Assembly (NCBI GenBank): GCA_017643025.1
Contig: JAEPOG010000001.1
Coordinates: forward strand, 248,001-312,000
Direction of reading: 5' to 3'
Length of the DNA: 64,000 nt
Origin: Rhizobiaceae bacterium
GTDB taxonomy: Bacteria; Pseudomonadota; Alphaproteobacteria; Rhizobiales; Rhizobiaceae
Position numbers and translations under genes: made by a program. Each line of letters starts with the position of its first letter. Positions within the stretch are counted from its first letter, which is position 1. Positions 15,304 through 24,034 of the stretch are shown here, piece by piece. The notes beneath the pieces are model-generated. The model had not been told where the DNA came from. It did no database searches and worked only from the letters and a program-made list of their open reading frames with translations.

Positions 15304-16368
15304 ATGGCCATCTCACCGGAAGTGCGGAAAACGATCGAAAACCTGCCCAAGGCGGAGCTTCACGTTCATCTCGAAGGATGTCTTGAGCCGGAGATGGCAC
15401 TCGCCTTTGCGCGGCGCAACAAGATCGACTTCCCCCATCTGACGGTCGAAGAGATCAGGAAGACCTACAAATTCCGTGACCTGCCCGACTTCGTCCGCAT
15501 CATGCAGATGAATTCAGTCACCCTTGTAACGGAACTCGACTTCTACGAACTGGCCTATGGCTACCTAAAGCGTGCGCACGAGGACAATGTTGTGCATGCG
15601 GAGATGGCGATGTCGCCCCAAGGGCCGATGAGCCGCGGCGTTCCCTACGAGCGAGTCGTCGAGTCGGTAATTGCTGCATTCGAGGATGCGAGAAACGATT
15701 TCGGGATCACCGGAGGCGTCGTGCTGGCCTGCCTTCGCCAGGTCGATCCCGAAGACGGGCTCAGGATGCTCGCGAGACTGTCACCATATCGGGACAAGAT
15801 TCTGGCGCTCGGACTGCACGGCCCCGAGGCTGGCTTTCCGCCCGCTCCCTTTGAGAGGCATTTCGCTATCGCCCGAGACATGGGTTGGCGGACGGTAGCT
15901 CATGCCGGCGAAGAGGGTCCGCCAGAATACATCCTCCAGGCATTGGACATCCTCAAGGTCGATCGCATCGATCATGGCGTCGCGTGCAGCCAAAACACGA
16001 ACCTTATGGAAAGGTTGTGCGAGGAGCAGGTGCCCCTGACCGTGTGCCCAATCTCAAACGTGCTCCTGAAGGTCTTCCCTTCGCTCGAAGAACATAATTT
16101 GCCCGAACTCCTGACCACAGGTTTGAACGTCTCGCTGCATTCCGACGATCCTGCCTATTTTGATGGCTACCTGAACCAGCATCTGGCGACCCTCATCGAA
16201 GCTGGGCTGCTGTCGCCTGACGAGCTCGGGCAGGTGTGCATGAATTCATTCCGGTCATCGTTTTTGGATGAGCAGACAAAACAAGCTCACATCGATGCCT
16301 GTGCACGGGTCGACGGGCTGACCAACCCGCCAGCACGTGCCCAACCCGGTCTTCGCCCCCCAAATTGA
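15304..16368 (+). CDS. Adenosine/adenine deaminase-like amidohydrolase
   Basis: This 354-residue protein belongs to the adenosine/AMP/adenine deaminase family and is closest in pattern to the adenine deaminase (Aah1-like) branch (DLKVDRIDHG-type segment, EEGPPEYI, VPLTVCPISNV, HSDDPAYF). Zinc ligands are His20, His22, His200 and Asp281; catalytic residues are Glu203 and His224. Differences from that branch include HVHLEGC in place of HLHIEGT, and LHGPEAG where adenine deaminases usually have LDSSE. These lie near the sugar or N9 side of the pocket. I infer deamination of a modified adenosine, or of the adenine released by the phosphorylase. It lies between the importer genes and xsc. Confidence 0.87.
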   Translation: MAISPEVRKTIENLPKAELHVHLEGCLEPEMALAFARRNKIDFPHLTVEEIRKTYKFRDLPDFVRIMQMNSVTLVTELDFYELAYGYLKRAHEDNVVHAEMAMSPQGPMSRGVPYERVVESVIAAFEDARNDFGITGGVVLACLRQVDPEDGLRMLARLSPYRDKILALGLHGPEAGFPPAPFERHFAIARDMGWRTVAHAGEEGPPEYILQALDILKVDRIDHGVACSQNTNLMERLCEEQVPLTVCPISNVLLKVFPSLEEHNLPELLTTGLNVSLHSDDPAYFDGYLNQHLATLIEAGLLSPDELGQVCMNSFRSSFLDEQTKQAHIDACARVDGLTNPPARAQPGLRPPN

Positions 16369-16382
16369 GAGGACGTCTATCG

Positions 16383-18203
16383 ATGCGAATGACTACCGAG
16401 GAAGCTTTCGTAAAGGTTCTTCAGAACAACGGAATTCGACATGCCTTCGGCATTATCGGTTCGGCGATGATGCCCGTTTCGGACCTTTTTCCTCGTGCTG
16501 GTATCACCTTCTGGGATTGCGCGCATGAAACGAACGCAGCGCTCATCTGCGACGGCTTTACGCGGGCGACTGGCGAAATGGGAATGGCGATCGCACAAAA
16601 CGGACCTGGCGTGACCGGATTCGTGACCGCGATCAAAACGGCCTTCTGGAACCACACGCCCATGCTGGTTGTCACTCCGCAAGCGGCAAACAAGTCAATC
16701 GGACAGGGCGGCTTTCAGGAAGTCGATCAGATGGCGATGTTCGAGGAAATGGTTTGTTACCAGGAGGAGGTTCGGGATCCGTCCCGGGTTGCCGAGGTTC
16801 TCAACCGGGTAATCGCCCGGGCTTGGCGGCATTCAGCCCCGGCGCAGATAAACATTCCCAGGGACTTCTGGACCCACACCATCGACATAGAACTTCCTCA
16901 GATCATCCGGCTTGAGAAGCCGTCCGGCGGCGATGAAGCCGTCATTGAGGCCGCGCGGCTGTTGTCGAAGGCAAGCTTTCCGGTCATCCTCAACGGTGCA
17001 GGGGTCGTGATCGGCGACGCGATTGGACAAAGCATGGCGCTCGCCGAGCGTCTGGATGCCCCGGTCTGCTGCAGCTACCAACACAATGACGCCTTCCCCG
17101 GCAGCCATACTCTGGCGGTGGGCCCGCTGGGCTATAACGGTTCCCGGGCAGCGATGGAGTTGATTTCGAAAGCTGATGTGGTGCTGGCACTTGGAACCCG
17201 TCTGAATCCGTTCTCGACCCTGCCTGCCTACGGCATGAATTACTGGCCACGGTCGGCAAAGATCATCCAGGTAGATTTGAACCCCGACCGGATCGGTCTA
17301 GCAAAATCAATCTCGGTGGGAATTTGCGGTGATGCCGGCTGCGTGGCCGAACGTATCCTTGATCATCTGAGTCCGGAAGCGGGCAACGCCGGACGCGAGG
17401 ACCGCCGCTCGCTCATACATCAGCGCAAATCGGCGTGGCTGCAAACGCTGGCCGCGCTCGACCACGAAGAAGACGATCCGGGCACGAGTTGGAACGTGCG
17501 CGCCCGAGAACGGGATCCGGACTATATGTCTCCCAGGCAGGCCTGGAGAGCTATTGTGAATGCCCTGCCGAAAGATGCCATCGTCTCCACGGACATAGGA
17601 AACAACTGCGCGATCGGCAATTGCTATCCCTCTTTTACAGACGGTCGGCGTTATCTCGCTCCCGGAATGTTCGGGCCGTGCGGCTACGGCTTTCCCGCCA
17701 TTATCGGTGCGAAGATCGGGCGTCCCGATCTTCCGGTCGTCGGTTTCGCTGGAGACGGGGCATTCGGTATTTCGCTCAACGAGATGACTTCGATCGGTCG
17801 TGACGAATGGCCTGCAATTACGATGGTGATCTTCCGCAACTATCAGTGGGGCGCCGAGAAACGGAACACCACGCTTTGGTATGACGACAACTTCGTCGGA
17901 ACGGAACTGAACACACGACTTAGCTATGCACGCATTGCAGAAGCATGCGGTTTCAAGGGGGTGGTCGCAAGGACCACACTCGAGCTGACTGAATTGCTGC
18001 GCACCGCCCTGGAAGAGCAGAACCAGGAAATATCGACTTTCGTCGAGGTGATGCTGAACCAGGAGCTGGGCGAACCATTTCGGCGAGATGCCATGAAACG
18101 ACCGGTGAAGGTAGCCGGGATCGAGGCGTCAGATATGCAGGTGCCACAACCTGGCTGGATGAGGCGGTCGTCGCCCGGTAGGGCTTTGAACATAGCTCAA
18201 TGA
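16383..18203 (+). CDS. xsc: Sulfoacetaldehyde acetyltransferase
   Basis: Xsc is a thiamine-diphosphate enzyme that converts sulfoacetaldehyde and phosphate to acetyl phosphate and sulfite. The 606-residue protein starts MRMTTEEAF at ATG 16383, after GAGAGGA. It shows GIIGSAMMPVSDLFPRAGI, FWDCAHETN with the catalytic Glu49, PQAANKSIGQGGFQEVDQM and ARAWRHSAPAQINIPRDFW, all characteristic of Xsc rather than acetolactate synthase. The cofactor motif is GDGAFG at about 457, through FRNYQWGAEKRNTTLWY. It overlaps the exporter gene by 4 bp. No taurine transaminase, taurine dehydrogenase or isethionate dehydrogenase gene lies in this window, so its substrate must come from another reaction. Confidence 0.95.
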   Translation: MRMTTEEAFVKVLQNNGIRHAFGIIGSAMMPVSDLFPRAGITFWDCAHETNAALICDGFTRATGEMGMAIAQNGPGVTGFVTAIKTAFWNHTPMLVVTPQAANKSIGQGGFQEVDQMAMFEEMVCYQEEVRDPSRVAEVLNRVIARAWRHSAPAQINIPRDFWTHTIDIELPQIIRLEKPSGGDEAVIEAARLLSKASFPVILNGAGVVIGDAIGQSMALAERLDAPVCCSYQHNDAFPGSHTLAVGPLGYNGSRAAMELISKADVVLALGTRLNPFSTLPAYGMNYWPRSAKIIQVDLNPDRIGLAKSISVGICGDAGCVAERILDHLSPEAGNAGREDRRSLIHQRKSAWLQTLAALDHEEDDPGTSWNVRARERDPDYMSPRQAWRAIVNALPKDAIVSTDIGNNCAIGNCYPSFTDGRRYLAPGMFGPCGYGFPAIIGAKIGRPDLPVVGFAGDGAFGISLNEMTSIGRDEWPAITMVIFRNYQWGAEKRNTTLWYDDNFVGTELNTRLSYARIAEACGFKGVVARTTLELTELLRTALEEQNQEISTFVEVMLNQELGEPFRRDAMKRPVKVAGIEASDMQVPQPGWMRRSSPGRALNIAQ

Positions 18204-19219
18204 GTAATGGCCTGCTTTCGGTAGCGCACACGAGGGCGCAGTCCTGGTTCGGGCGGTTCGCACCCGGAATATTTGCTTGCGTCACGGCCGCGTGTGCGGC
18301 CCAATTCTTGGGACAGGCTCTCGACATCCCGGTCATGTTGGCCGCGCTTGTTCTTGGCTTTGCGCTGAGCGCACTGGGCAACCAGGACGCTGGTCGACCG
18401 GGCATTGATCTTGTGGGAGGCACCGTTCTTCGGACAGGCGTCGCTCTCCTCGGCGTGCGCATCTCAGCTGATTTGTTGACGTTCGTCGAAGTAGACCTCG
18501 TCCTATCCCTCACAGCGATGGTGCTCCTGACCATTGCGTTCGGACTGGTCGGGGCAAAGGTCCTCGGCCGCGGTTGGAGGCTGGGACTGCTGACGGGGGG
18601 AGCGGTGGCAATATGCGGTGCGTCCGCGGCAATCGCACTGTCGAGTGTGATTCCACGCAATGAACACTCCGACAGCAATCTGATCTTCACCGTCATAAGC
18701 GTTACCGTTTTGTCTACGATTGCGATGATCGCCTACCCACTCCTCTCCCTCGTGGCAGGGCTGGATCAACGCGAAGCCGGCATATTGCTCGGGGCGACAG
18801 TACACAACGTCGCGCAGGTCGTTGGTGCATCGTTCTCCGTCTCTCCTGACGCAGGTGTCGTAGCGACCCTGATAAAGATGATGCGAGTGGCGTTACTCGC
18901 TCCGCTGCTCGTCTGTTTGTCGCTTATGTTCAGGGCCCGGACGTCCGACGGCGTCCAACAGCCGCCCTTACTGCCTTCATTTCTGGTCGGATTTGCTGCT
19001 TTGTCCACGATTTCCGCACTCGATCTCTTGCCCTCTGCCTTACGAGGTCCCCTTGGACTGGCTTCAGACTGGGCACTTCTGTGTGGGATCGCTGCCGCAG
19101 GCATGAAGGCATCTGCGGCAGGTCTGCGCGAGGTGGGTGCGAGCGCCTTTACCCTGATAGTCGCGGAGTCGGTATTCATCGCCACCGTCGTTCTCTGCGC
19201 TTTGAAATTGATGAGCTAG
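18200..19219 (+). CDS. YeiH/TauZ-family putative sulfate/sulfite exporter
   Basis: This 339-residue polytopic membrane protein of the UPF0324 family has about ten hydrophobic segments. Diagnostic parts are GVALLGVRISADLL, GGAVAICGASAAIAL, DQREAGILLGATVHNVAQVVGASFSV and MRVALLAPLLV. Members next to xsc or tauXY genes are proposed to export sulfite or sulfate released from sulfonates. It overlaps xsc by 4 bp. Its presence supports desulfonation as the purpose of the operon; no sulfite dehydrogenase gene is seen nearby, so export may be the main detoxification. Confidence 0.9.
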   Translation: MSNGLLSVAHTRAQSWFGRFAPGIFACVTAACAAQFLGQALDIPVMLAALVLGFALSALGNQDAGRPGIDLVGGTVLRTGVALLGVRISADLLTFVEVDLVLSLTAMVLLTIAFGLVGAKVLGRGWRLGLLTGGAVAICGASAAIALSSVIPRNEHSDSNLIFTVISVTVLSTIAMIAYPLLSLVAGLDQREAGILLGATVHNVAQVVGASFSVSPDAGVVATLIKMMRVALLAPLLVCLSLMFRARTSDGVQQPPLLPSFLVGFAALSTISALDLLPSALRGPLGLASDWALLCGIAAAGMKASAAGLREVGASAFTLIVAESVFIATVVLCALKLMS

Positions 19220-19232
19220 TGCCGGGGACGAT

Positions 19233-20225
19233 TTGAAGGCGCTTGAATCCATTCTCCGGCGGGCACGCAACAATCCTGGCCACATCGTATTGGCGGAAGG
19301 AGACGATACACGCGTCATTGATGCGGCACTGAGGGCCGTGCGAGACGAGATCGCTACCGTCACACTTGTCGGCGACACAACTCGCATATGCCGCGCCATC
19401 GAAACCATGGGTGGGCGTTCCGAAGAACTTTCGATCGTGGAGCCGGACCGTGCCCGCCAAGCAGGAGATGCAATTACGTTCGCTGCCCATATGGTCCGGC
19501 GCGGCGAAGCCGACGGTGTGATTGCAGGCGCCGTCGCTACAACCGCCGATACAGTGCGCACGTATCTGCAAGTAATTGGCCCTGCGTCGGCCAACAATAT
19601 TGTTTCATCGTTTTTTCTGATTTTGCTGTGTGACGACGATCATCCGCGGAAAGGCGCATTTGCTTTCGCCGACTGTGGCCTCGTAATTGAGCCGACCGTG
19701 GAGCAGCTATCTCAGATCGCGATATCCTCCGCCGACTCCTTCGCCATACTCACCAACGAAGAGCCGAGAGTGGCAATGTTGTCGTTCTCAACGCTGGGCA
19801 GCGCCAAACATTCGAGGGTCGACAGGGTGGTCGAAGCGACAAAGGTGGTTCGGCAGTCCCGCCCGGACCTGGCGGTGGCCGGGGAGATGCAGTTCGATGC
19901 GGCATTCATCCCGCTGGTCTCTGCGGTCAAGGCACCCGGCTCGCATGTCGGTGGACAGGCAAATGTTCTCGTCTTTCCAAACCTGGAGGCCGGCAACATC
20001 GCATACAAGGTTGCCCAATGGATCGGTCGCGCTGTAGCGATCGGTCCAATCCTTCAAGGGCTTGCCAGACCGGCCAACGACCTTTCGCGCGGCTGTAGCG
20101 CAGACGATATCTATCACATGATCGCGATAACGTCGGTTCAGTCCGCCACCGACGTTGGACGTGCCAGCATTCCACCAATCAGACCGGCCCCTGCGAAACT
20201 GCGACGCTGGACGACTGATTGTTAG
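19233..20225 (+). CDS. pta: Phosphate acetyltransferase
   Basis: This 330-residue enzyme converts acetyl phosphate from Xsc and CoA to acetyl-CoA. The start is TTG at 19233, with GGGGA just upstream. Motifs include HIVLAEGDDTRV, the VAGEMQFDAA segment, FPNLEAGNIAYKVAQ and GPILQGLARPANDLSRGCS. It is the short, single-domain form usual beside xsc. It closes the rightward operon; its TAG stop (20223-20225) interlocks with the stop of the convergent ABC gene. Confidence 0.95.
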   Translation: MKALESILRRARNNPGHIVLAEGDDTRVIDAALRAVRDEIATVTLVGDTTRICRAIETMGGRSEELSIVEPDRARQAGDAITFAAHMVRRGEADGVIAGAVATTADTVRTYLQVIGPASANNIVSSFFLILLCDDDHPRKGAFAFADCGLVIEPTVEQLSQIAISSADSFAILTNEEPRVAMLSFSTLGSAKHSRVDRVVEATKVVRQSRPDLAVAGEMQFDAAFIPLVSAVKAPGSHVGGQANVLVFPNLEAGNIAYKVAQWIGRAVAIGPILQGLARPANDLSRGCSADDIYHMIAITSVQSATDVGRASIPPIRPAPAKLRRWTTDC

Positions 20226-21262
20226 CGAACTGAGGCTGGTCGAAGCGTCAATTTCTCTGCGTAGTGACACGCTGCGAGATGTCCTGGCCGAATTTCGCGA
20301 AGTGCTGGGCTCTCCGATACGCAACGATCTTTCGCATAACGGCACCGCGTGCGGAAATGGCATCCGGACGGAGGAGCCGCAGGATTGGGCACATCTCCGG
20401 CAAGCGTAATACGAGGAGGCCTTTTGCGGCGGTGCGGAGGCGGCACTGCGGACATCAGCGCCTCGGTGTAGGGGTGCCGCGGATCGGCAAACAATTCGTC
20501 AGTGGGCGAAAGCTCCACGACCCGGCCGAGATACATTACTGCCACTCGGTGACTCACATATTTCACCACCGCCAGGTCATGGGCAATGAAGAGGAAGGCC
20601 AGGTTTCTGGACGCCTGCAGGTCAAGCAGAATATTGAGCACCTGAGCCTGAATCGAAACGTCCAGAGCAGAAACCGCCTCGTCAGCCACCACGAAAGACG
20701 GGTCGAGCGTCAGTGCCCTCGCAATAACGGCACGCTGCCGCTGGCCACCGGAGAATTCGTGGGGATAACGATCCATCATCTCCGGCGCCAGCCCGACACG
20801 CTCCAATAGCTCAGCGACCCGCTCCCGCCGCTCTCCACGATTGCCCATCTTGTTGGCGCGCAAAGGCTCGCCCACGTTGGACGCTAGCGTGAGCCTCGGA
20901 TTGAGAGCGGAATACGGATCCTGAAAGATGATCTGCATGTCTCTGCGCAACAGCCGCAATTCATTGCTATCGGCTGCGACAACATCTGCGCGTTCGGGAC
21001 CTCTAGCTTCAGCATAAGTCCGACTACGGAAATGAACCGAACCGGACGTCGGTTCAAGCAGGCGAAGTATCGTTCGTCCGGCTGTCGTCTTCCCGCAGCC
21101 AGACTCCCCCACAAGACCCACTGTTTCTCCGGCATGGATATCGAGACTGAATGCATCCACTGCAGGGATGATTGGGCGCGGCTTGCCCAGAAGGCTATGT
21201 TTGCCTCCGAAGTGTTTGGTAAGGTCTTTCACAGACAGAAGAGGTGTGCGGGCGACAGTCAT
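20222..21262 (-). CDS. Dipeptide/oligopeptide ABC transporter ATPase (OppF/DppF type)
   Basis: This 346-residue protein has Walker A GESGCGKTT, Q-loop IIFQDPYSALNPR, signature FSGGQRQR, Walker B FVVADEAVSALD and the C-terminal oligopeptide-transporter extension with RHPYTEALMSAVP and the cysteine-containing region SGCHFRTRCRYAKDRC that holds an iron-sulfur cluster in some homologues. It is the last gene of the leftward RraA-peptide operon and overlaps its partner ATPase by 4 bp. Confidence 0.93.
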   Translation of the reverse strand: MTVARTPLLSVKDLTKHFGGKHSLLGKPRPIIPAVDAFSLDIHAGETVGLVGESGCGKTTAGRTILRLLEPTSGSVHFRSRTYAEARGPERADVVAADSNELRLLRRDMQIIFQDPYSALNPRLTLASNVGEPLRANKMGNRGERRERVAELLERVGLAPEMMDRYPHEFSGGQRQRAVIARALTLDPSFVVADEAVSALDVSIQAQVLNILLDLQASRNLAFLFIAHDLAVVKYVSHRVAVMYLGRVVELSPTDELFADPRHPYTEALMSAVPPPHRRKRPPRITLAGDVPNPAAPPSGCHFRTRCRYAKDRCVSESPALREIRPGHLAACHYAEKLTLRPASVR

Positions 21263-22239
21263 AGTTCACCAGCCAGCCAGCACGCGGCCTGTTGACTCCC
21301 GTCGAGGACGTGCATCGGGGGCTCCTGTTCTCGACATTTTTCGAACGCATGCGGACAACGCGTGTTGAAGCGGCAACCAGACGGTGCCCTGGATAACGAT
21401 GGAACCGACCCGGCTATCGGCGTCAGGCGGAGCTCTCGGGACATCTCGATAGTCGGGACCGAGCGGATCAATCCCTGAGTATACGGGTGCGCCGGACGCT
21501 CCAGAATGCTGGCTGTCGGCCCTTTCTCCACCACGGTGCCCAGATACATGACCGCGACTTCGTCGGCCATTTCGGCGATGACTCCCATGTCGTGGGTGAT
21601 GAAAAGTATGCCGGTGCCGAGCTGCGATTGCAGGCTGCGGAGGAGGTCGAGGACTTGCGCCTGTATTGTCACATCGAGCGCAGTCGTCGGTTCGTCCGCG
21701 ATCAGCAGCGCGGGTGCACATGCGATCGCAATGGCAATCATCGCGCGCTGACGCATGCCGCCAGAGAGTTCGTGAGGATATAGCTTGATCCTCGATTCGG
21801 GCGCTGGAATTCCAACCGAGCGCAACAGGTCGATTGAGCGTTCTTGCGCCGCCTGACGGCCCAGATGTTCATGGCGCCGCAAAACCTCTCCGATCTGTTC
21901 ACCTATGGTGAAGCTCGGATTCAGAGCCGTCATCGGCTCCTGGAAAATCATCGCCATGTCCTTGCCGCGATGACGCCGGGCGGAGTTGGTCTTGGTCAGA
22001 TCACTTTCGCTGCCGCCGGTGCGCAACATGATGGAGCCACCATCGATTCCGGAATCGGGAACTGGGAGCAATCCCATCACGGCGAGTGCTGTGAGTGACT
22101 TGCCGCAGCCGCTCTCGCCAACGACACCCAGAGTTTGCCCCTTCTTCACGCTCAGGCTTACACCACGCAGTGCCGGCACCCGGCCCCTCCCGGATCGGAA
22201 GCTGACTGAAAGATCGGCGACGTCCAGCAACAGGCTCAT
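21259..22239 (-). CDS. Dipeptide/oligopeptide ABC transporter ATPase (OppD/DppD type)
   Basis: This 326-residue ATPase begins [14 protein letters not shown] at ATG 22239, overlapping the permease stop as ATGA. Walker A is [10 protein letters not shown]-loop [14 protein letters not shown], signature [17 protein letters not shown] and Walker [13 protein letters not shown]. The C-terminal extension has [13 protein letters not shown] and [14 protein letters not shown]. An in-frame upstream extension overlapping the permease is not real. With the following ATPase it forms the usual heterodimer of peptide and nickel importers. Confidence 0.93.
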   Translation of the reverse strand: MSLLLDVADLSVSFRSGRGRVPALRGVSLSVKKGQTLGVVGESGCGKSLTALAVMGLLPVPDSGIDGGSIMLRTGGSESDLTKTNSARRHRGKDMAMIFQEPMTALNPSFTIGEQIGEVLRRHEHLGRQAAQERSIDLLRSVGIPAPESRIKLYPHELSGGMRQRAMIAIAIACAPALLIADEPTTALDVTIQAQVLDLLRSLQSQLGTGILFITHDMGVIAEMADEVAVMYLGTVVEKGPTASILERPAHPYTQGLIRSVPTIEMSRELRLTPIAGSVPSLSRAPSGCRFNTRCPHAFEKCREQEPPMHVLDGSQQAACWLAGEL

Positions 22240-23114
22240 CGAACGCCTCCCCCTGCTCCCGCAACCGCATCGCGGCCTGCGGTGCGCGGGTCCAGTTGAT
22301 CGCGCATCCAGTCGCCCAAGAAGTTGAAACCCACCACCGTGATCATGATGGCTACCCCAGGGAAAGTCGTCATCCACCAGGCGATATTGATCAGCGATCG
22401 CCCCTCCTGAAGCATGCCGCCCCACGAAGGTATTTCCGGCGGCGTGCCCAGCCCTAGGAAAGACAGGCCCGACTCGATGAGGATCACGTAGCCCAGTTCC
22501 AGAGTAGCGACGACGAGGAGAGGCCCGGCGATGTTGGGAAGGATGTGACGGGCAAGGATGTCGAGGTGCCCTACGTTCGCCGCGATACACGCTTGGATGA
22601 ATTCGCGCTCCCTGAGCTCGAGCACGAGGCCATAGGCAATGCGGGTGAACTGAACCCACCGTGCAAGAATGAACGCCAACACAAGGTTGACGAGACTTGG
22701 TCCGAACACCGTCATGAACACAAGGGCGAAGAGTATGAATGGGATGGCTAGGACCACGTCCACCAAGCGCATGATCACCGTGCCGGTCCACCCGCCGAAG
22801 TAGCCGGCAAACAAGCCAAGAACGGCGCCCAACACGGCAGCTCCTGACGCTGCGACTACGCCAGCCAGCAACGAAACGCGCGAGCCGTAGATGATGCGAG
22901 AGAGAACATCGCGCCCAAGAGTATCGGTGCCGAGCAGGTGATTGATGCTGCCCCCTTCCTGCCAGGCTGGCGGTGCGACCGTCGCAAGCAAATCCTGCCT
23001 GTTCGGGTCAAGTGGAGCGATCCAAGGGGCCAAGAGTGCGCACAAGGCCACTGCCATGACAATCGCCAGTCCCGTGAGGCCCTTTGCATCCAGATTACGG
23101 ATCAGACTCGTCAT
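22236..23114 (-). CDS. Dipeptide-type ABC transporter permease (DppC type)
   Basis: This 292-residue membrane protein starts at ATG 23114, 2 bp after the DppB-type gene's stop. Typical DppC segments are LAPWIAPLDPNRQDL, HLLGTDTLGRDVLSRIIYGSR and an EAA-loop with REFIQACIAANVGHLDILARHILPN, here given in parts. About six transmembrane segments are visible. The long in-frame upstream extension is the shadow of the neighbouring permease and was excluded. Confidence 0.92.
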   Translation of the reverse strand: MTSLIRNLDAKGLTGLAIVMAVALCALLAPWIAPLDPNRQDLLATVAPPAWQEGGSINHLLGTDTLGRDVLSRIIYGSRVSLLAGVVAASGAAVLGAVLGLFAGYFGGWTGTVIMRLVDVVLAIPFILFALVFMTVFGPSLVNLVLAFILARWVQFTRIAYGLVLELREREFIQACIAANVGHLDILARHILPNIAGPLLVVATLELGYVILIESGLSFLGLGTPPEIPSWGGMLQEGRSLINIAWWMTTFPGVAIMITVVGFNFLGDWMRDQLDPRTAGRDAVAGAGGGVR

Positions 23115-23116
23115 CG

Positions 23117-24034
23117 TTACTGCAACCTGATCCGTGGGTTCAAAACCGCGTAGAGAATGTCGACCGCCAGGTTGATCAGCGAGAAAGCCAAGGCGATTAC
23201 GACGACGACAGCCTGGACCACCGGAAAATCGCGCTGATGCACTGCATTGACAGCAAGGCGGCCGACACCCGGCCATGCAAACACCGTCTCCGTGATGACT
23301 GCACCACCCAGCAGCGCACCGAACTGCAGGCCGACGATAGTGACGATTGGCACCGCAGCGTTCCGAAGAGCGTGCTTGAACAGCACTACCGGTTCGGGGA
23401 GCCCCTTGGCACGTGCCATCCTGACATAGTCCTGATGCAGGACATCGAGCATTGCGGAACGTGTCAGCCGCATGATGCGAGCCATTGAGTAGACCGCGAG
23501 TGTGGTGGCGGGAAGGATGAGCGCGCGCCATGACCCGCCACCCATTGAGGGGAGCAGGCCCAACTGAACACTGAACAACAGGATGCCGAGCAAGCCCAGC
23601 CAGTAGACCGGTGTAGCCTGACCGATCAGTCCGACCCCAGTGGCGACGGTATCGATCCAGGAATTGCGATATACCGCCGCGAGGACGCCAAGTGGGATCG
23701 CCAGAACGATGCTGAGCAACAGTGACGTTCCAGCCAGCAGAAGCGTGGCGGGAAAGCGCGACAATACGAGCTCGAGCGCCGGCTGCCGAAACCGGTAGGA
23801 ACTGCCCAGATCACCGGTCGCGACGTCACCGATGAACCTCAGGTATTGGACGATTATGGGCTGATCGAGACCCAACCTTCTGCGGAGGTTTTCTCGCACG
23901 GTTTCATCGGCATCGATCGGCAGGAGCAAGTCGGTCGGGTCACCTGACAGGCGCTGCATGACAAAAACGATTGTGAGCACCCCGATGATAACCACCGCCA
24001 ACTGGAGCAGTCTGCGGGCGAGAAATGCCGCCAT
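23117..24034 (-). CDS. Dipeptide-type ABC transporter permease (DppB type)
   Basis: This 305-residue protein begins MAAFLARRLLQL at ATG 24034, overlapping the M20 gene's stop by one base (TGATG). It has the DppB pattern RLSGDPTDLLLP, RRRLGLDQPIIVQYLRF, DLGSSYRFRQP and the loop DYVRMARAKGLPEPVVLFKHALRN (in part). It partners the DppC-type permease and lies between the peptidase homologue and the other transporter genes. Confidence 0.92.
   Translation of the reverse strand: MAAFLARRLLQLAVVIIGVLTIVFVMQRLSGDPTDLLLPIDADETVRENLRRRLGLDQPIIVQYLRFIGDVATGDLGSSYRFRQPALELVLSRFPATLLLAGTSLLLSIVLAIPLGVLAAVYRNSWIDTVATGVGLIGQATPVYWLGLLGILLFSVQLGLLPSMGGGSWRALILPATTLAVYSMARIMRLTRSAMLDVLHQDYVRMARAKGLPEPVVLFKHALRNAAVPIVTIVGLQFGALLGGAVITETVFAWPGVGRLAVNAVHQRDFPVVQAVVVVIALAFSLINLAVDILYAVLNPRIRLQ

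Noticed and set aside
16383..18203. Acetolactate synthase or oxalyl-CoA decarboxylase instead of Xsc
   Set aside because: The N-terminal GIIGSAMMP, the CAHETN region and the IPRDFW segment, plus the adjacent pta and exporter, fit sulfoacetaldehyde acetyltransferase.
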